Below, piece by piece: positions 1 to 7,781 of a stretch of 64,000 nt of DNA. Made by a program: the position numbers and the translations under genes. The DNA is from Anaerolineae bacterium (lineage in GTDB: Bacteria > Chloroflexota > Anaerolineae > Aggregatilineales > Phototrophicaceae). The notes beneath the pieces were generated by a model, which worked only from the letters and a program-made list of their open reading frames with translations, was not told where the DNA came from and ran no database searches. Every line of letters starts with the position of its first letter. Within the stretch, counting starts at the first letter, position 1. The stretch is from the NCBI GenBank assembly GCA_022824465.1, contig JAJDZV010000009.1, positions 62,001 through 126,000 on the forward strand, given 5' to 3'.

Positions 1-234
1 GTCGAACGCCTGCTCGAGGTCGCCTTCGGGCATGCCGGTTTGAATTGGCGCGACCACGCCGTGCAAGACCCGCGCTTCATGCGGCCCGCCGAGGTCGATC
101 TCCTCGTGGGCGATCCCAGCAAGGCGCATGCAAAGCTCGGCTGGGAACCGGCCGTCAGCTTTGAAGAGCTCATCGGCATGATGGTCGAATCCGATTTGAA
201 GAAGCTGCGCGACAACCCGGATTTGGTCGTTTGA
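1..234 (+). CDS. gmd: GDP-mannose 4,6-dehydratase, C-terminal end (5' truncated by window)
   Basis: The reading frame is open from base 1 and ends at TGA 232-234, so only the last 77 residues are present. The segment [15 protein letters not shown] followed by KLGWEP and [13 protein letters not shown] is the characteristic C-terminal end of GDP-mannose 4,6-dehydratase, the extended SDR enzyme that converts GDP-mannose to GDP-4-keto-6-deoxymannose for GDP-fucose or GDP-rhamnose synthesis. The stop codon shares a base with the ATG of the next gene (TGATG), so the two are probably co-transcribed. Its place at the head of a glycosyltransferase run fits nucleotide-sugar supply for a surface polysaccharide. 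The catalytic and Rossmann regions lie outside the window. Confidence 0.85.
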   Translation, partial: VERLLEVAFGHAGLNWRDHAVQDPRFMRPAEVDLLVGDPSKAHAKLGWEPAVSFEELIGMMVESDLKKLRDNPDLVV

Positions 235-1031
235 TGTCCGCTCTCGAGCTGGTCGACACGCATTGTCATCTCAATTTCACGAGCTATGACCAAGACCGCG
301 CGGAGGTGCTGGAGCGGGCGCGTTCAAGCGGCGTCCGGCGCATCATCGTGCCCGCCATCGATCTTGACAGCGCCCGGCAGGCGCTTGCATTGGCGGAACA
401 GCATAAAGAAGTCTTTGCCGCGGTCGGCATTCACCCCAACAGCTGCAGCGACTTCCAGGCGACGCAGCTAGACGAACTGCGCGCGCTTGCCCAACATCGT
501 TCAGTGGTCGCAATTGGCGAAATCGGGCTGGACTACTACTGGGACAAGTGCCCGAAGCCGATGCAGCATCGCGCCCTGGAAGCGCAGCTTGAACTTGCGG
601 CAGCGCTGGAGCGGCCGGTCATCTTGCACAACCGCCAAGCCGCTGAAGTCCTGATAGCGACCCTGGAAGCCTGGTCGCCAAGCGCGCCAGTCAGCCTCCG
701 AGACCGGCTCGGCGTGCTGCATTCTTTTTCCGCTTCGCCGGCTGTTGCGCTGCGCGCGGTCGAGCTCGGTTTCTACCTGGGCTTCACCGGACCAATCACC
801 TATAAGAACGCCGATGAATTGCGCGACATCGCAGCGGGCGCGCCTATCGAGCGCCTCCTCATCGAGACAGACGCTCCCTTTCTTTCACCGCAGCCGCGAC
901 GTGGAAAACGCAACGAACCAGCCTACCTCGCTTACATCAACGAGCGGCTGGCGGCATTGCGCGGAATATCGGCCACGGCGATGGCGCGCCAGACCAGCGC
1001 AAACGCCAGGCGGCTCTTCGCCTCGCTTTGA
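234..1031 (+). CDS. tatD: TatD-family metal-dependent hydrolase/DNase
   Basis: 265 residues, the usual TatD length. Metal-binding and catalytic positions are visible: DTHCHLNF near the N terminus (H10 and H12), GEIGLDYYWD (E96), LHNR (H132), HSFS (H163) and IETDAPFLSP (E211, D213). The family are TIM-barrel two-metal hydrolases with 3'-5' exonuclease or D-aminoacyl-tRNA-deacylase-like roles; the exact substrate cannot be read from sequence. ATG 234 was chosen over the in-frame TTG at 231 because it overlaps the gmd stop by one base. The position inside a sugar operon is probably only co-transcription. Confidence 0.9.
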   Translation: MSALELVDTHCHLNFTSYDQDRAEVLERARSSGVRRIIVPAIDLDSARQALALAEQHKEVFAAVGIHPNSCSDFQATQLDELRALAQHRSVVAIGEIGLDYYWDKCPKPMQHRALEAQLELAAALERPVILHNRQAAEVLIATLEAWSPSAPVSLRDRLGVLHSFSASPAVALRAVELGFYLGFTGPITYKNADELRDIAAGAPIERLLIETDAPFLSPQPRRGKRNEPAYLAYINERLAALRGISATAMARQTSANARRLFASL

Positions 1032-1116
1032 ACGATGGCGTTTCGCTCTCCTTAATCCATAAAGCCTGCTAAACTGCTTTCAGCCCGACAGTCCGCAAAC
1101 AACCGGCGCGAGCCTC

Positions 1117-2046
1117 GTGGATCTTTCGATAATCATCGTCAATTGGAATGTGCGCGACCTGCTGGACGCCTGCCTCGCCAGCGTCTATTCCTCCGATCTT
1201 GATGCGGCCAGCTACGAGATCATCGTGGTCGACTCCTCCAGCGAAGACGGCAGCCTTGACATGCTTCGCGAGAAATATCCGGAGGCCGTCGTACTGCCGC
1301 AATCGGAAAACATCGGCTTCACGCGCGGAAACAATATCGGCTTGGCAGCGGCGCAGGGCGATTATCTGTTTTTGCTCAATCCCGACACAGAAGTCAGCCG
1401 GCAGGCGCTGGCGCAACTGCTTGATTACATGAAGGCGCATCCGGCAGTCGGCATAGTCGGTCCGCAGACCTTGAATACCGACCGCAGCCATCAGTCCACT
1501 CGCCGCCGCTTCCCGACGTTGATGACCGGCATCTTTGAAAGCACATGGCTTTCGGCATGGGCGCCAGCGTCATTGGAAGTCAGCTATCGCGTGTTGGAAT
1601 CGAGTGACAACGACCTCATCGAGGCCGACTGGGTGCAAGGCTCGGCGCTGATGCTGCGGCGGGCGGTCTATGACGACATCGGCGGTCTGGACGAAGGCTT
1701 CACCATGTATTACGAAGAACTTGATTATTGCCGGCGCGCCAAGTCGGCCGGTTGGCGAGTCGTCTATCACGGCCGCGTCAAGATCACGCATCATGGCGGC
1801 AAGAGCAGCGAACAAGCCAGCGCCCTAAAACAGATTCACTTTCATACCAGCAAACTGCGCTACTTTCGCAAGCACCACGGATACGGCGCTTACGTCGTCC
1901 TGCGCGCGCTGCTATTGTTCCAGTTCGGCTGGCAGTTGACGCTTGAAGCTTTGAAAGCAGCCTTATTCCACAAGCGCGAAATGCGGGCCGAACGTGTGCG
2001 CAGCTACTGGCGCGTGTTGCGCAGCGGCTTAAAGGCAAGATTATGA
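1117..2046 (+). CDS. Glycosyltransferase family 2 (rhamnosyltransferase-like)
   Basis: 309 residues with GTG start. The GT-A fold signature is clear: SIIIVNWN at the N terminus, EIIVVDSSSEDGS (residues 34-46), the metal/nucleotide motif NPDTE (88-92), WVQGSALMLRR, and the acceptor-side EELDYCRR. The combination of NWN, NPD and EELDYC motifs is typical of WbbL/WsaE-like enzymes that add deoxyhexoses to polysaccharides. A basic C-terminal segment with hydrophobic stretches may sit on the membrane. A weak extended -10-like TGCTAAACT at 1067-1075 precedes it, so it may have its own promoter after the 85-base gap. The stop overlaps the next start as ATGA. Donor sugar is not determinable; nearby gmd suggests a 6-deoxyhexose. 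Confidence 0.88.
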   Translation: MDLSIIIVNWNVRDLLDACLASVYSSDLDAASYEIIVVDSSSEDGSLDMLREKYPEAVVLPQSENIGFTRGNNIGLAAAQGDYLFLLNPDTEVSRQALAQLLDYMKAHPAVGIVGPQTLNTDRSHQSTRRRFPTLMTGIFESTWLSAWAPASLEVSYRVLESSDNDLIEADWVQGSALMLRRAVYDDIGGLDEGFTMYYEELDYCRRAKSAGWRVVYHGRVKITHHGGKSSEQASALKQIHFHTSKLRYFRKHHGYGAYVVLRALLLFQFGWQLTLEALKAALFHKREMRAERVRSYWRVLRSGLKARL

Positions 2047-3167
2047 AGATCGCCATGATCAGCGGCGAGTTCCCGCCAATGCCGGGCGGCGTCGGCGACT
2101 TCACGCGAATCTTGACCGACAAGCTGCGGGCGCTCGGGCACGAGGTAGTGATTCTCAGCAGCCTGGCCGCCGCCAACGCGATCAGCCCGGTCAGCCATGT
2201 CGGCGGCTGGGGATTATGGAGCCTGTGTCGAATTCGCGCCTGGTTGCGCTGCGCAGCCCCCGATATCGTAAACCTCCAGTTTCAGACGGCTGCCTACGAC
2301 ATGTCGCCGTTTATTCACTTTCTGCCGCGTATCGCCAGCGCGCCGGTGGTCACCACCTTTCACGACTTGCGCTTCCCGTATCTCTTTCCCAAAGCCGGAC
2401 CGCTGCGCGATTGGATCGTGCTGCATCTCGCCCGCTCATCCGCTGGCGTGATCAGCGCCAATCACGCAGACGACATGCGCCTGTCCGCGCTGTCCAAGCG
2501 GCGCTTGATTCCCATCGGCAGCAGCATCCCACGCGCTGCGCTCAGCCGGCCGGAACGAGCCGCCCTGCGCCAAAGCATGGGCGCTGACGACGGCACGTTC
2601 CTGCTCGGGCATTTTGGCTTTGTAAATGCGATTAAAGGCGCGCGCCATATTGTCGAAGCCTTGGCGCAACTCCGCCAAGCAGGTCAAGACGCGCGCCTGG
2701 TCTTCATTGGCGGGCGCGGCAACACGGTCGACGGCGGCGAAGACACTCGCTACCTACGCGACCTAGACGCCCTCATCCAGCAGCTTGGTCTGGCGCACGC
2801 GGTGCGCTGGACCGGCTTTCTGCCTGATGTCGCGGTGGCGGCGCGCATGAATGCCATTGACCTGATGGTATTGCCATTCACCGACGGCGCCGCTTACAGC
2901 CGCAGCAGCCTCATCGCCGCGATTCACCAAGGCTGCGCCATCCTGACCACCGAGCCCGCGGTCGATATTGAAGCCTTCTGTCATAAGCGCAATCTCTGGC
3001 TCGTGCCGCGAAAATCTGCAGAGAGCCTGCAAATCGCGGTTGCGCGCCTGATGTCCAATCGGGAACAATTAAAGACCTTGCGCGCTGGCGCCGCCGAACT
3101 CAGCAAAGCCTTCGACTGGGACGCCATCGCGCGGGAAACCGCCGACTTTTATCAAGCCTGTCTTTAG
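2043..3167 (+). CDS. Glycosyltransferase family 4-like (GT-B)
   Basis: 374 residues beginning MKIAMISGEFPPMPGGVGDF, the glycine-rich N-terminal loop of GT-B enzymes of the GT4 type. The C-terminal half carries the second Rossmann domain: GHFGFVNAIKGARHIVEAL, LVFIGGRG, WTGFLPDVAVAARM, and a donor-site region around DLMVLPFTDGAAYSRSSLI. In this last segment the usual ExFG/E-x7-E motif is weakly kept (Ser-Arg-Ser-Ser instead of a clear ExxP), which is seen in divergent GT4 members. It overlaps the preceding GT2 by four bases, consistent with translational coupling in the same polysaccharide operon. No signal peptide; it is presumably cytosolic or peripheral on the inner membrane face. Confidence 0.85.
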   Translation: MKIAMISGEFPPMPGGVGDFTRILTDKLRALGHEVVILSSLAAANAISPVSHVGGWGLWSLCRIRAWLRCAAPDIVNLQFQTAAYDMSPFIHFLPRIASAPVVTTFHDLRFPYLFPKAGPLRDWIVLHLARSSAGVISANHADDMRLSALSKRRLIPIGSSIPRAALSRPERAALRQSMGADDGTFLLGHFGFVNAIKGARHIVEALAQLRQAGQDARLVFIGGRGNTVDGGEDTRYLRDLDALIQQLGLAHAVRWTGFLPDVAVAARMNAIDLMVLPFTDGAAYSRSSLIAAIHQGCAILTTEPAVDIEAFCHKRNLWLVPRKSAESLQIAVARLMSNREQLKTLRAGAAELSKAFDWDAIARETADFYQACL

Positions 3168-3179
3168 GGGACGCGCCCA

Positions 3180-5417
3180 ATGCCGCTGCTGAAAAAGATC
3201 GCCGCCGACACGGACGCCCTCGCAGTTGGTAGCTTGTGCTTGCTGTGGCTGCTCTTCTTCTGGCGCCTTTTCACGCCGGTCGCGGCCGACCAAGCCTCGC
3301 TCGCCAAAGGTGATTTCTCGGGGCAATTCGTCGCCTTCGCCGGCTACCAATACGAGCGCATGAGCCAGGGCGAGATCCCCCTATGGAATCCCTACAACAA
3401 CGGCGGCTTGCCTTTCATCGGCGATACGCAAGCGGCCGTCTTATATCCGCCGCGCTGGCTGACGATCGCGCTTGGCAGCATCGCCGGCGGCTGGAGTTAC
3501 AACGCGCTCCAGCTCGAGATGACGCTGCACGTCTTGCTCTATACGCTGCTGATGTATCTCTTCGTCCGGCGGCTGACCCTGGGCGACGCGCGCAGTCCGC
3601 TGGCGGCTTTCTGTTCGGCCGTCATCATCGGCTACGGCGGTTACGCGACCGGATATCCGCCGCTTCAGTTGGCGGTGCTGGAAGCGGCCGCCTGGTTCCC
3701 CGTGATCGCGCTTGGCATCCTGGAAGCGACGCGCGGACGCCAACTCGTCTATCGCGGGATCGCGCTGGCGGGCGCGGGATTGGGTCTTTCCTGGCTGGCG
3801 GGACATCCGCAGACCAGTTGGTTCCTCACCTACCTGGCGGTCGGCTACCTGGCATTCCGCTGCCTGCGCCTGAACCGCCGCTGGCGCTCTTTCGGCGCTG
3901 GCTTCGCGCTTATGGCTGTCCTGACATTCGGCGCCTGCGCCGTCAGCCTGCTGCCCGGCGTTGAGTACCTGCTGCTCAGCTCGCGTGAGGCTCTGGGCTA
4001 CGCGGCCAAGGGCAATGGCTTCCCCTTCCGCGATGTCGCCCAATTCGTCTTTCCCGGTTCAGTCAGCCAATGGTCGCCCCTTTATGTGGGCTTGCCCGCG
4101 CTCTTCTTCGCCGCTGTCGCCAGCGTACGCGGCATGAGAGAATGCCGTTTTTGGCTTCTTGCGGCTTTCATCGGCTTGCTGCACAGTCTGGGCGACAACA
4201 GCGCCTTTTATCAAGTCACCTATAACTTCGTCCCGGGCTTGCGATTCTTCCGGGGCCAGGAACGCGCCGCCGTCGTCGTGGCTAATAGCCTGGCCGTCCT
4301 GGCAGGCTTGGGCATCGCCGCCGCCGCTGCCTGGCCCAACCACATCTACCGCAAGCGCGCGCTACATTACTGGGGCGTATTCGCGGCGCTGGTCGCCGGC
4401 TGTGCGCTCGCCGCCTTCTTCGCCTGGACGCGCGACCCGGCTGTTTGGGGCGGCCTCTTCAATATCGCCGCGCGCAGCGCAGTTATTGCCGTCCTGGCCT
4501 ACTTCGTCCTAAGACACTTTCTCGCCGAGCCGCGGCGCATAGCGATGCAACTGGCGCTGAAGGCGCTGATCGTCTTCGAGCTCTTTTCCGTGAATCTCGA
4601 CCATCCGGCCGTATACGACTCGAAGCCGCATTACGAACAACTCAGCATGATACCGCCGCCACTCGCGCGGCAAGTCCTGGATGATGACAGCCAGCAGCCC
4701 TTTAGAGTCGACGGCTTTCGCGGCTTGGAAGACAATTACGGCAGCCTCTACGGTCTCATGGACTTGCGCGGCATCAGCCCGCTCTGGCTCAAAGGACCGC
4801 GCGCGCTCGTGTATGCCGACTACGTGGATAATCCGCCGGCTTGGGAGCTCTTCGCGGTGAAATATGTCTTCAGCGGGCGCTCCAGTCTGTCCGTACCCTC
4901 TCAAGTGGTTGGCGTCGGCAGCGATAGCCGCGGCGATGTCTGGCTGCATCGTCTCAATGATCCGCGCCCCTTCGCTCGCCTGTATTACGCAGCCGATGTC
5001 GTCGACAGCGACGAATGGGCGCTGGAACTGATGGCTGACGCGCGCTACGACGAGCGGGAGAAACTCATCATCCAGACGCCGCCGACGCTGGAACTGCAGG
5101 GCGAGTCAGCCGCGGGAACCGCTACCGTCGCCGTCTTCGCGCCCGAAGAAATCGTAGTCGATATCGAGACTTCAGCGAATGCCATCCTGTCGCTATCGCT
5201 GCCGCACTATCCGGGTTGGAATGCGCGGCTGAACGGCGCGGCGACACCCGTCTTGCGCGCTTACGCCGGCTTGAGCGCAGTCGAGATTCCCGCCGGCGAA
5301 CACCGCTTGACGCTGGCTTTCGCGCCGGCTAGTTATGCTGTCGGCGCCGCCATCAGCGCCATATCGTGGCTGGGACTGGCGCTAGCCGCTGTGTCCGCGC
5401 TGCGGCGGAGGCGATGA
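3180..5417 (+). CDS. YfhO-like polytopic membrane protein
   Basis: 745 residues. The first ~480 residues contain about a dozen hydrophobic helices, and the last ~250 form a soluble, probably extracytoplasmic, beta-rich domain (ending LSLPHYPGWNARLNG then a final helix). An early loop contains NPYNNGGLPFIGDTQ, which resembles the motif of the YfhO/GT-C-like family (Pfam bacterial membrane protein YfhO), linked in Firmicutes to lipoteichoic-acid glycosylation. The layout (helices, periplasmic domain, terminal TM) is that of GT-C polyprenyl-phosphate-sugar transferases. It sits 12 bases after GT4 and 3 bases before the ligase-like gene. Function in this organism is inferred to be glycosyl transfer outside the membrane; no catalytic residue is assigned. 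Confidence 0.72.
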   Translation: MPLLKKIAADTDALAVGSLCLLWLLFFWRLFTPVAADQASLAKGDFSGQFVAFAGYQYERMSQGEIPLWNPYNNGGLPFIGDTQAAVLYPPRWLTIALGSIAGGWSYNALQLEMTLHVLLYTLLMYLFVRRLTLGDARSPLAAFCSAVIIGYGGYATGYPPLQLAVLEAAAWFPVIALGILEATRGRQLVYRGIALAGAGLGLSWLAGHPQTSWFLTYLAVGYLAFRCLRLNRRWRSFGAGFALMAVLTFGACAVSLLPGVEYLLLSSREALGYAAKGNGFPFRDVAQFVFPGSVSQWSPLYVGLPALFFAAVASVRGMRECRFWLLAAFIGLLHSLGDNSAFYQVTYNFVPGLRFFRGQERAAVVVANSLAVLAGLGIAAAAAWPNHIYRKRALHYWGVFAALVAGCALAAFFAWTRDPAVWGGLFNIAARSAVIAVLAYFVLRHFLAEPRRIAMQLALKALIVFELFSVNLDHPAVYDSKPHYEQLSMIPPPLARQVLDDDSQQPFRVDGFRGLEDNYGSLYGLMDLRGISPLWLKGPRALVYADYVDNPPAWELFAVKYVFSGRSSLSVPSQVVGVGSDSRGDVWLHRLNDPRPFARLYYAADVVDSDEWALELMADARYDEREKLIIQTPPTLELQGESAAGTATVAVFAPEEIVVDIETSANAILSLSLPHYPGWNARLNGAATPVLRAYAGLSAVEIPAGEHRLTLAFAPASYAVGAAISAISWLGLALAAVSALRRRR

Positions 5418-5420
5418 TCC

Positions 5421-6905
5421 ATGCGCTCGTCAAACGCGCTGACACTTTGGTTCAGCCAACTCGACCGGCGGCGGACCGCCATTGCCGTCGGCCTCGCGAT
5501 CGGTTTGACCGGCGGCGGCATCGGCTTGCTCATCGCCGGCGTCGGTCCCCTGCTGGCGCTGGCGGTGATCCTGGGCGCGCTCGCCTGCCTGTACATCATC
5601 ACCGATGTCAACATCGCCCTCTACGCGATCATCGGCACGGTCATTCTGCTGCCCTTCGGCATCTTCCCGGTCAAGATCGCGCTTACCCCCACGCTGCTCG
5701 ATTTGGCGCTGGCCGGCTTTCTGCTGGTCTACCTCTTCCAGTGGATGACCGGGCGCCGCGGCCGCTCGCGCCTGACGCCGATCCACGCCCTGATCGCCGT
5801 CTACCTGATGTGGCTGGTCTTCGCCTTTGCCTTGGGTTTGCGCCACGCCGGACCGACCTCCACCACAATTAGACAGTTCGCGGAGACCTTGTTGAGCATC
5901 GGCATGGTTTTCGTGCTGGTCGATCTCCTGCGCGAATCAGCCAGGCTGCGCCGCCTGGTAACTGTCGTCTTCATTGCGATCGGCGCCCAAGCCTTCCTGG
6001 CGGCGGCGCTCTTCGTCGCGCCCGATTCGCTAGCGGAAAGCGTACTGGTCCGGCTTTCGCGCATCGGCTATCCCGCTGGCGGCGTCATCCGCTACATTGA
6101 AGACAATCCCGCCCTGGGCGAACGCGCGATCGGCACCTGGGTTGATCCCAACGCGCTCGGCGGCATTCTGGCCACCGCCGCCATCATCATCGCGCCTCAA
6201 GTCGCCGCGCGAGAACCAGTGATCCCATCGCGCTGGCTGACGCTGTCGATATTCCTGCTGGCCGCCCTCGCCCTATTCCTGACCGCGTCGCGCGCGTCCT
6301 TCCTCGCCTTTTCCGCCGGTTTGCTGCTGATCGCGCTCGTCCGTTATCGTCGCCTCCTGCCAGTACTGTTAGTGGCCGGGCTCCTTTTTCCCTTCCTGCC
6401 CCAGACGCAGAGTTATCTCCTGCGCCTGGCGCAAGCATTCCAGGGCGCTGACCTGGCGACGCAGATGCGCATCGGCGAATGGACTGACTCGCTCACCCTT
6501 ATCAGCCGCTATCCGATATTCGGCGTTGGCTTTACGGGAACGCCCGAAATCGATATTTACGCCGATGTCGCCAATATGTACTTAATGATGGCCAGTCAGA
6601 TCGGCATGGCCGGCCTTCTCATATTTTTGCTGTCCATAACCGGAGTCTTTGTCTATGGCGCGCGCGCCTGGCGCCTTGCACGGCGCGACCCAGCCTCAGC
6701 CGCAATCCATCTGGGCTTCCACGCCGCGCTTTTCACCGCAATGGTCAATGCCGTCGCCGACCTTTACTTCTTCCGCCTCGACTTTCAGGCGTCGATCACC
6801 TGGTTCTGGCTGATCGTGGCGCTCTGCCTGGCGAGCTCGCGGCTGGTTCTCGAGCGCGCGCCGCCAGCCAAAGACACCGTTGCAAAAGGGTCCCGCTTGC
6901 AGTAA
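5421..6905 (+). CDS. O-antigen ligase/polymerase-like membrane protein
   Basis: 494 residues with roughly twelve predicted TM helices. The C-terminal half has the large extracytoplasmic loop and small motifs of the O-antigen ligase (Wzy_C/WaaL) family: GTWVDPNALGGIL, FLTASRASFLAF (Arg in a TASRAS motif) and RYPIFGVGFTGTPE, where the GxG segment and the preceding Ser/Arg resemble the ligase signature. Such proteins transfer undecaprenyl-linked glycans to an acceptor or polymerise repeat units. Start ATG 5421 follows the YfhO stop by only three bases. It closes the polysaccharide operon. The rpsF promoter candidate lies within its last codons. Confidence 0.78.
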   Translation: MRSSNALTLWFSQLDRRRTAIAVGLAIGLTGGGIGLLIAGVGPLLALAVILGALACLYIITDVNIALYAIIGTVILLPFGIFPVKIALTPTLLDLALAGFLLVYLFQWMTGRRGRSRLTPIHALIAVYLMWLVFAFALGLRHAGPTSTTIRQFAETLLSIGMVFVLVDLLRESARLRRLVTVVFIAIGAQAFLAAALFVAPDSLAESVLVRLSRIGYPAGGVIRYIEDNPALGERAIGTWVDPNALGGILATAAIIIAPQVAAREPVIPSRWLTLSIFLLAALALFLTASRASFLAFSAGLLLIALVRYRRLLPVLLVAGLLFPFLPQTQSYLLRLAQAFQGADLATQMRIGEWTDSLTLISRYPIFGVGFTGTPEIDIYADVANMYLMMASQIGMAGLLIFLLSITGVFVYGARAWRLARRDPASAAIHLGFHAALFTAMVNAVADLYFFRLDFQASITWFWLIVALCLASSRLVLERAPPAKDTVAKGSRLQ

Positions 6906-6908
6906 GAT
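6880..6908 (+). promoter_or_regulatory. Candidate promoter of rpsF-rpsR
   Basis: TTGCAA (6880-6885) is followed after exactly 17 bases by TAAGAT (6903-6908); both boxes match the housekeeping consensus at 4 of 6 positions. Transcription would start near 6915, leaving about 75 bases of leader that hold the hairpin at 6930-6967 before the rpsF ATG. It overlaps the 3' end of the ligase-like gene. Inferred by eye only. Confidence 0.4.
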
Positions 6909-6929
6909 TTGCCGCCTACAACTGAATCA

Positions 6930-6967
6930 CAGCTTTCCGCTCCGCCAGTCACAAGCAGGCGGGGCTG
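6930..6967 (+). promoter_or_regulatory. Candidate S6:S18-binding mRNA leader hairpin
   Basis: The rpsF 5' leader folds into a 7-bp stem (6940-6946 with 6958-6964, one T.G pair) with an 11-base loop. Below it is a one-sided bulge CTTTCCG (6933-6939) and then a 3-bp clamp CAG/CTG (6930-6932 with 6965-6967). A CCG placed in a bulge next to a stem in the rpsF leader is the hallmark of the autoregulatory RNA motif bound by the S6:S18 complex in many bacteria. The assignment rests on position and the CCG bulge; I could not score it against a covariance model. Confidence 0.4.
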
Positions 6968-6989
6968 TTACCCGAGGGAAGGAACGCTC

Positions 6990-7304
6990 ATGAGAGACTA
7001 TGAACTGACGTTCATTATCCGCATCTTGCCATCCGACGAAGAAGTCAATCAAGCGATTGACCAGGTCATCAGCTATATTGAGCTTGGCGACAACGGCGTC
7101 GTCAAAAGCGTCGACCGCAAGCTCTTCGGCCGCCGCCGCCTGGCATACGAAATTGACGGCCAGCGCGACGGGCATTACGTCTTCATCAAGGCGGCGATTG
7201 AACCAGAGCATATCAACGAGTTGGAAACCGAGTTAAAGCTCTTTGACGCCGTCTTGCGTTACCTGCTGGTGCGCGAAGAAGGCGAAGTCAAATCACCCAT
7301 CTGA
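6990..7304 (+). CDS. rpsF: 30S ribosomal protein S6
   Basis: 104 residues starting [10 protein letters not shown], the conserved S6 N terminus. [14 protein letters not shown] and GHYVFI match the RNA-binding and S18-contacting strands of S6. ATG 6990 was chosen over the in-frame extension from 6909 because it has a good GGAAGGAA ribosome-binding site and gives the normal S6 length. S6 binds 16S rRNA as a heterodimer with S18, whose gene follows about 90 bases later. There is no ssb gene between them, unlike the common rpsF-ssb-rpsR order. Confidence 0.97.
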   Translation: MRDYELTFIIRILPSDEEVNQAIDQVISYIELGDNGVVKSVDRKLFGRRRLAYEIDGQRDGHYVFIKAAIEPEHINELETELKLFDAVLRYLLVREEGEVKSPI

Positions 7305-7395
7305 GCCGCTTCCGGCGCGACAGAATCTCGCAATGCCGTGGGCTTGTGACGCGCCCCAAAACAAGCAGAAGAATATTGATTGGAGAACAAATGCC

Positions 7396-7707
7396 GTGAG
7401 CGACAAGCCAGCAACCGCCAAAACAGAATCCAGCCCCAAGCCAAGACAATCACGCCAGAGCCGGCCGCGACGCCGTCCGGGCGGTTGGCGCAGGCGCGGA
7501 CGTGGACGCCGCGGGCGCTCGACCTATTGCCCCAAGGGACGTTGCTTTGATTACAAGGACATTGACACCTTGTCCCGCTATATCAACGAAAGCGGCAAAA
7601 TGAAGCCGCGACGCCAGACCGGCAACTGCTCCCGCTGTCAGCGCCAACTCTCGCGCGAAGTCAAACGCGCCCGCCATCTCGCGCTGCTGCCTTACGTCGT
7701 GGACTAG
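7396..7707 (+). CDS. rpsR: 30S ribosomal protein S18 with Arg-rich N-terminal extension
   Basis: 103 residues from GTG 7396, preceded by GGAG at 7382-7385. The conserved S18 core is [12 protein letters not shown], then [19 protein letters not shown] and [11 protein letters not shown]. Two CxxxxC/CxxC pairs (CPKGRC and CSRC) form a four-cysteine zinc-binding version of S18, while many bacteria have lost these cysteines. The first ~40 residues are a low-complexity Ser/Pro/Arg-rich tail with runs such as [17 protein letters not shown], longer than the usual ~75-residue S18. The ATG at 7391 is out of frame and hits a stop after two codons, so the GTG is used. It pairs with S6 in the 30S platform. 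Confidence 0.95.
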   Translation: MSDKPATAKTESSPKPRQSRQSRPRRRPGGWRRRGRGRRGRSTYCPKGRCFDYKDIDTLSRYINESGKMKPRRQTGNCSRCQRQLSREVKRARHLALLPYVVD

Positions 7708-7781
7708 CGGTCTCCGCGCTCAGCCCCGGGTCAGTCCAGGGCGAGCGTCAACGCTTTATCTATTGAGGAGTGTGCGCATAT

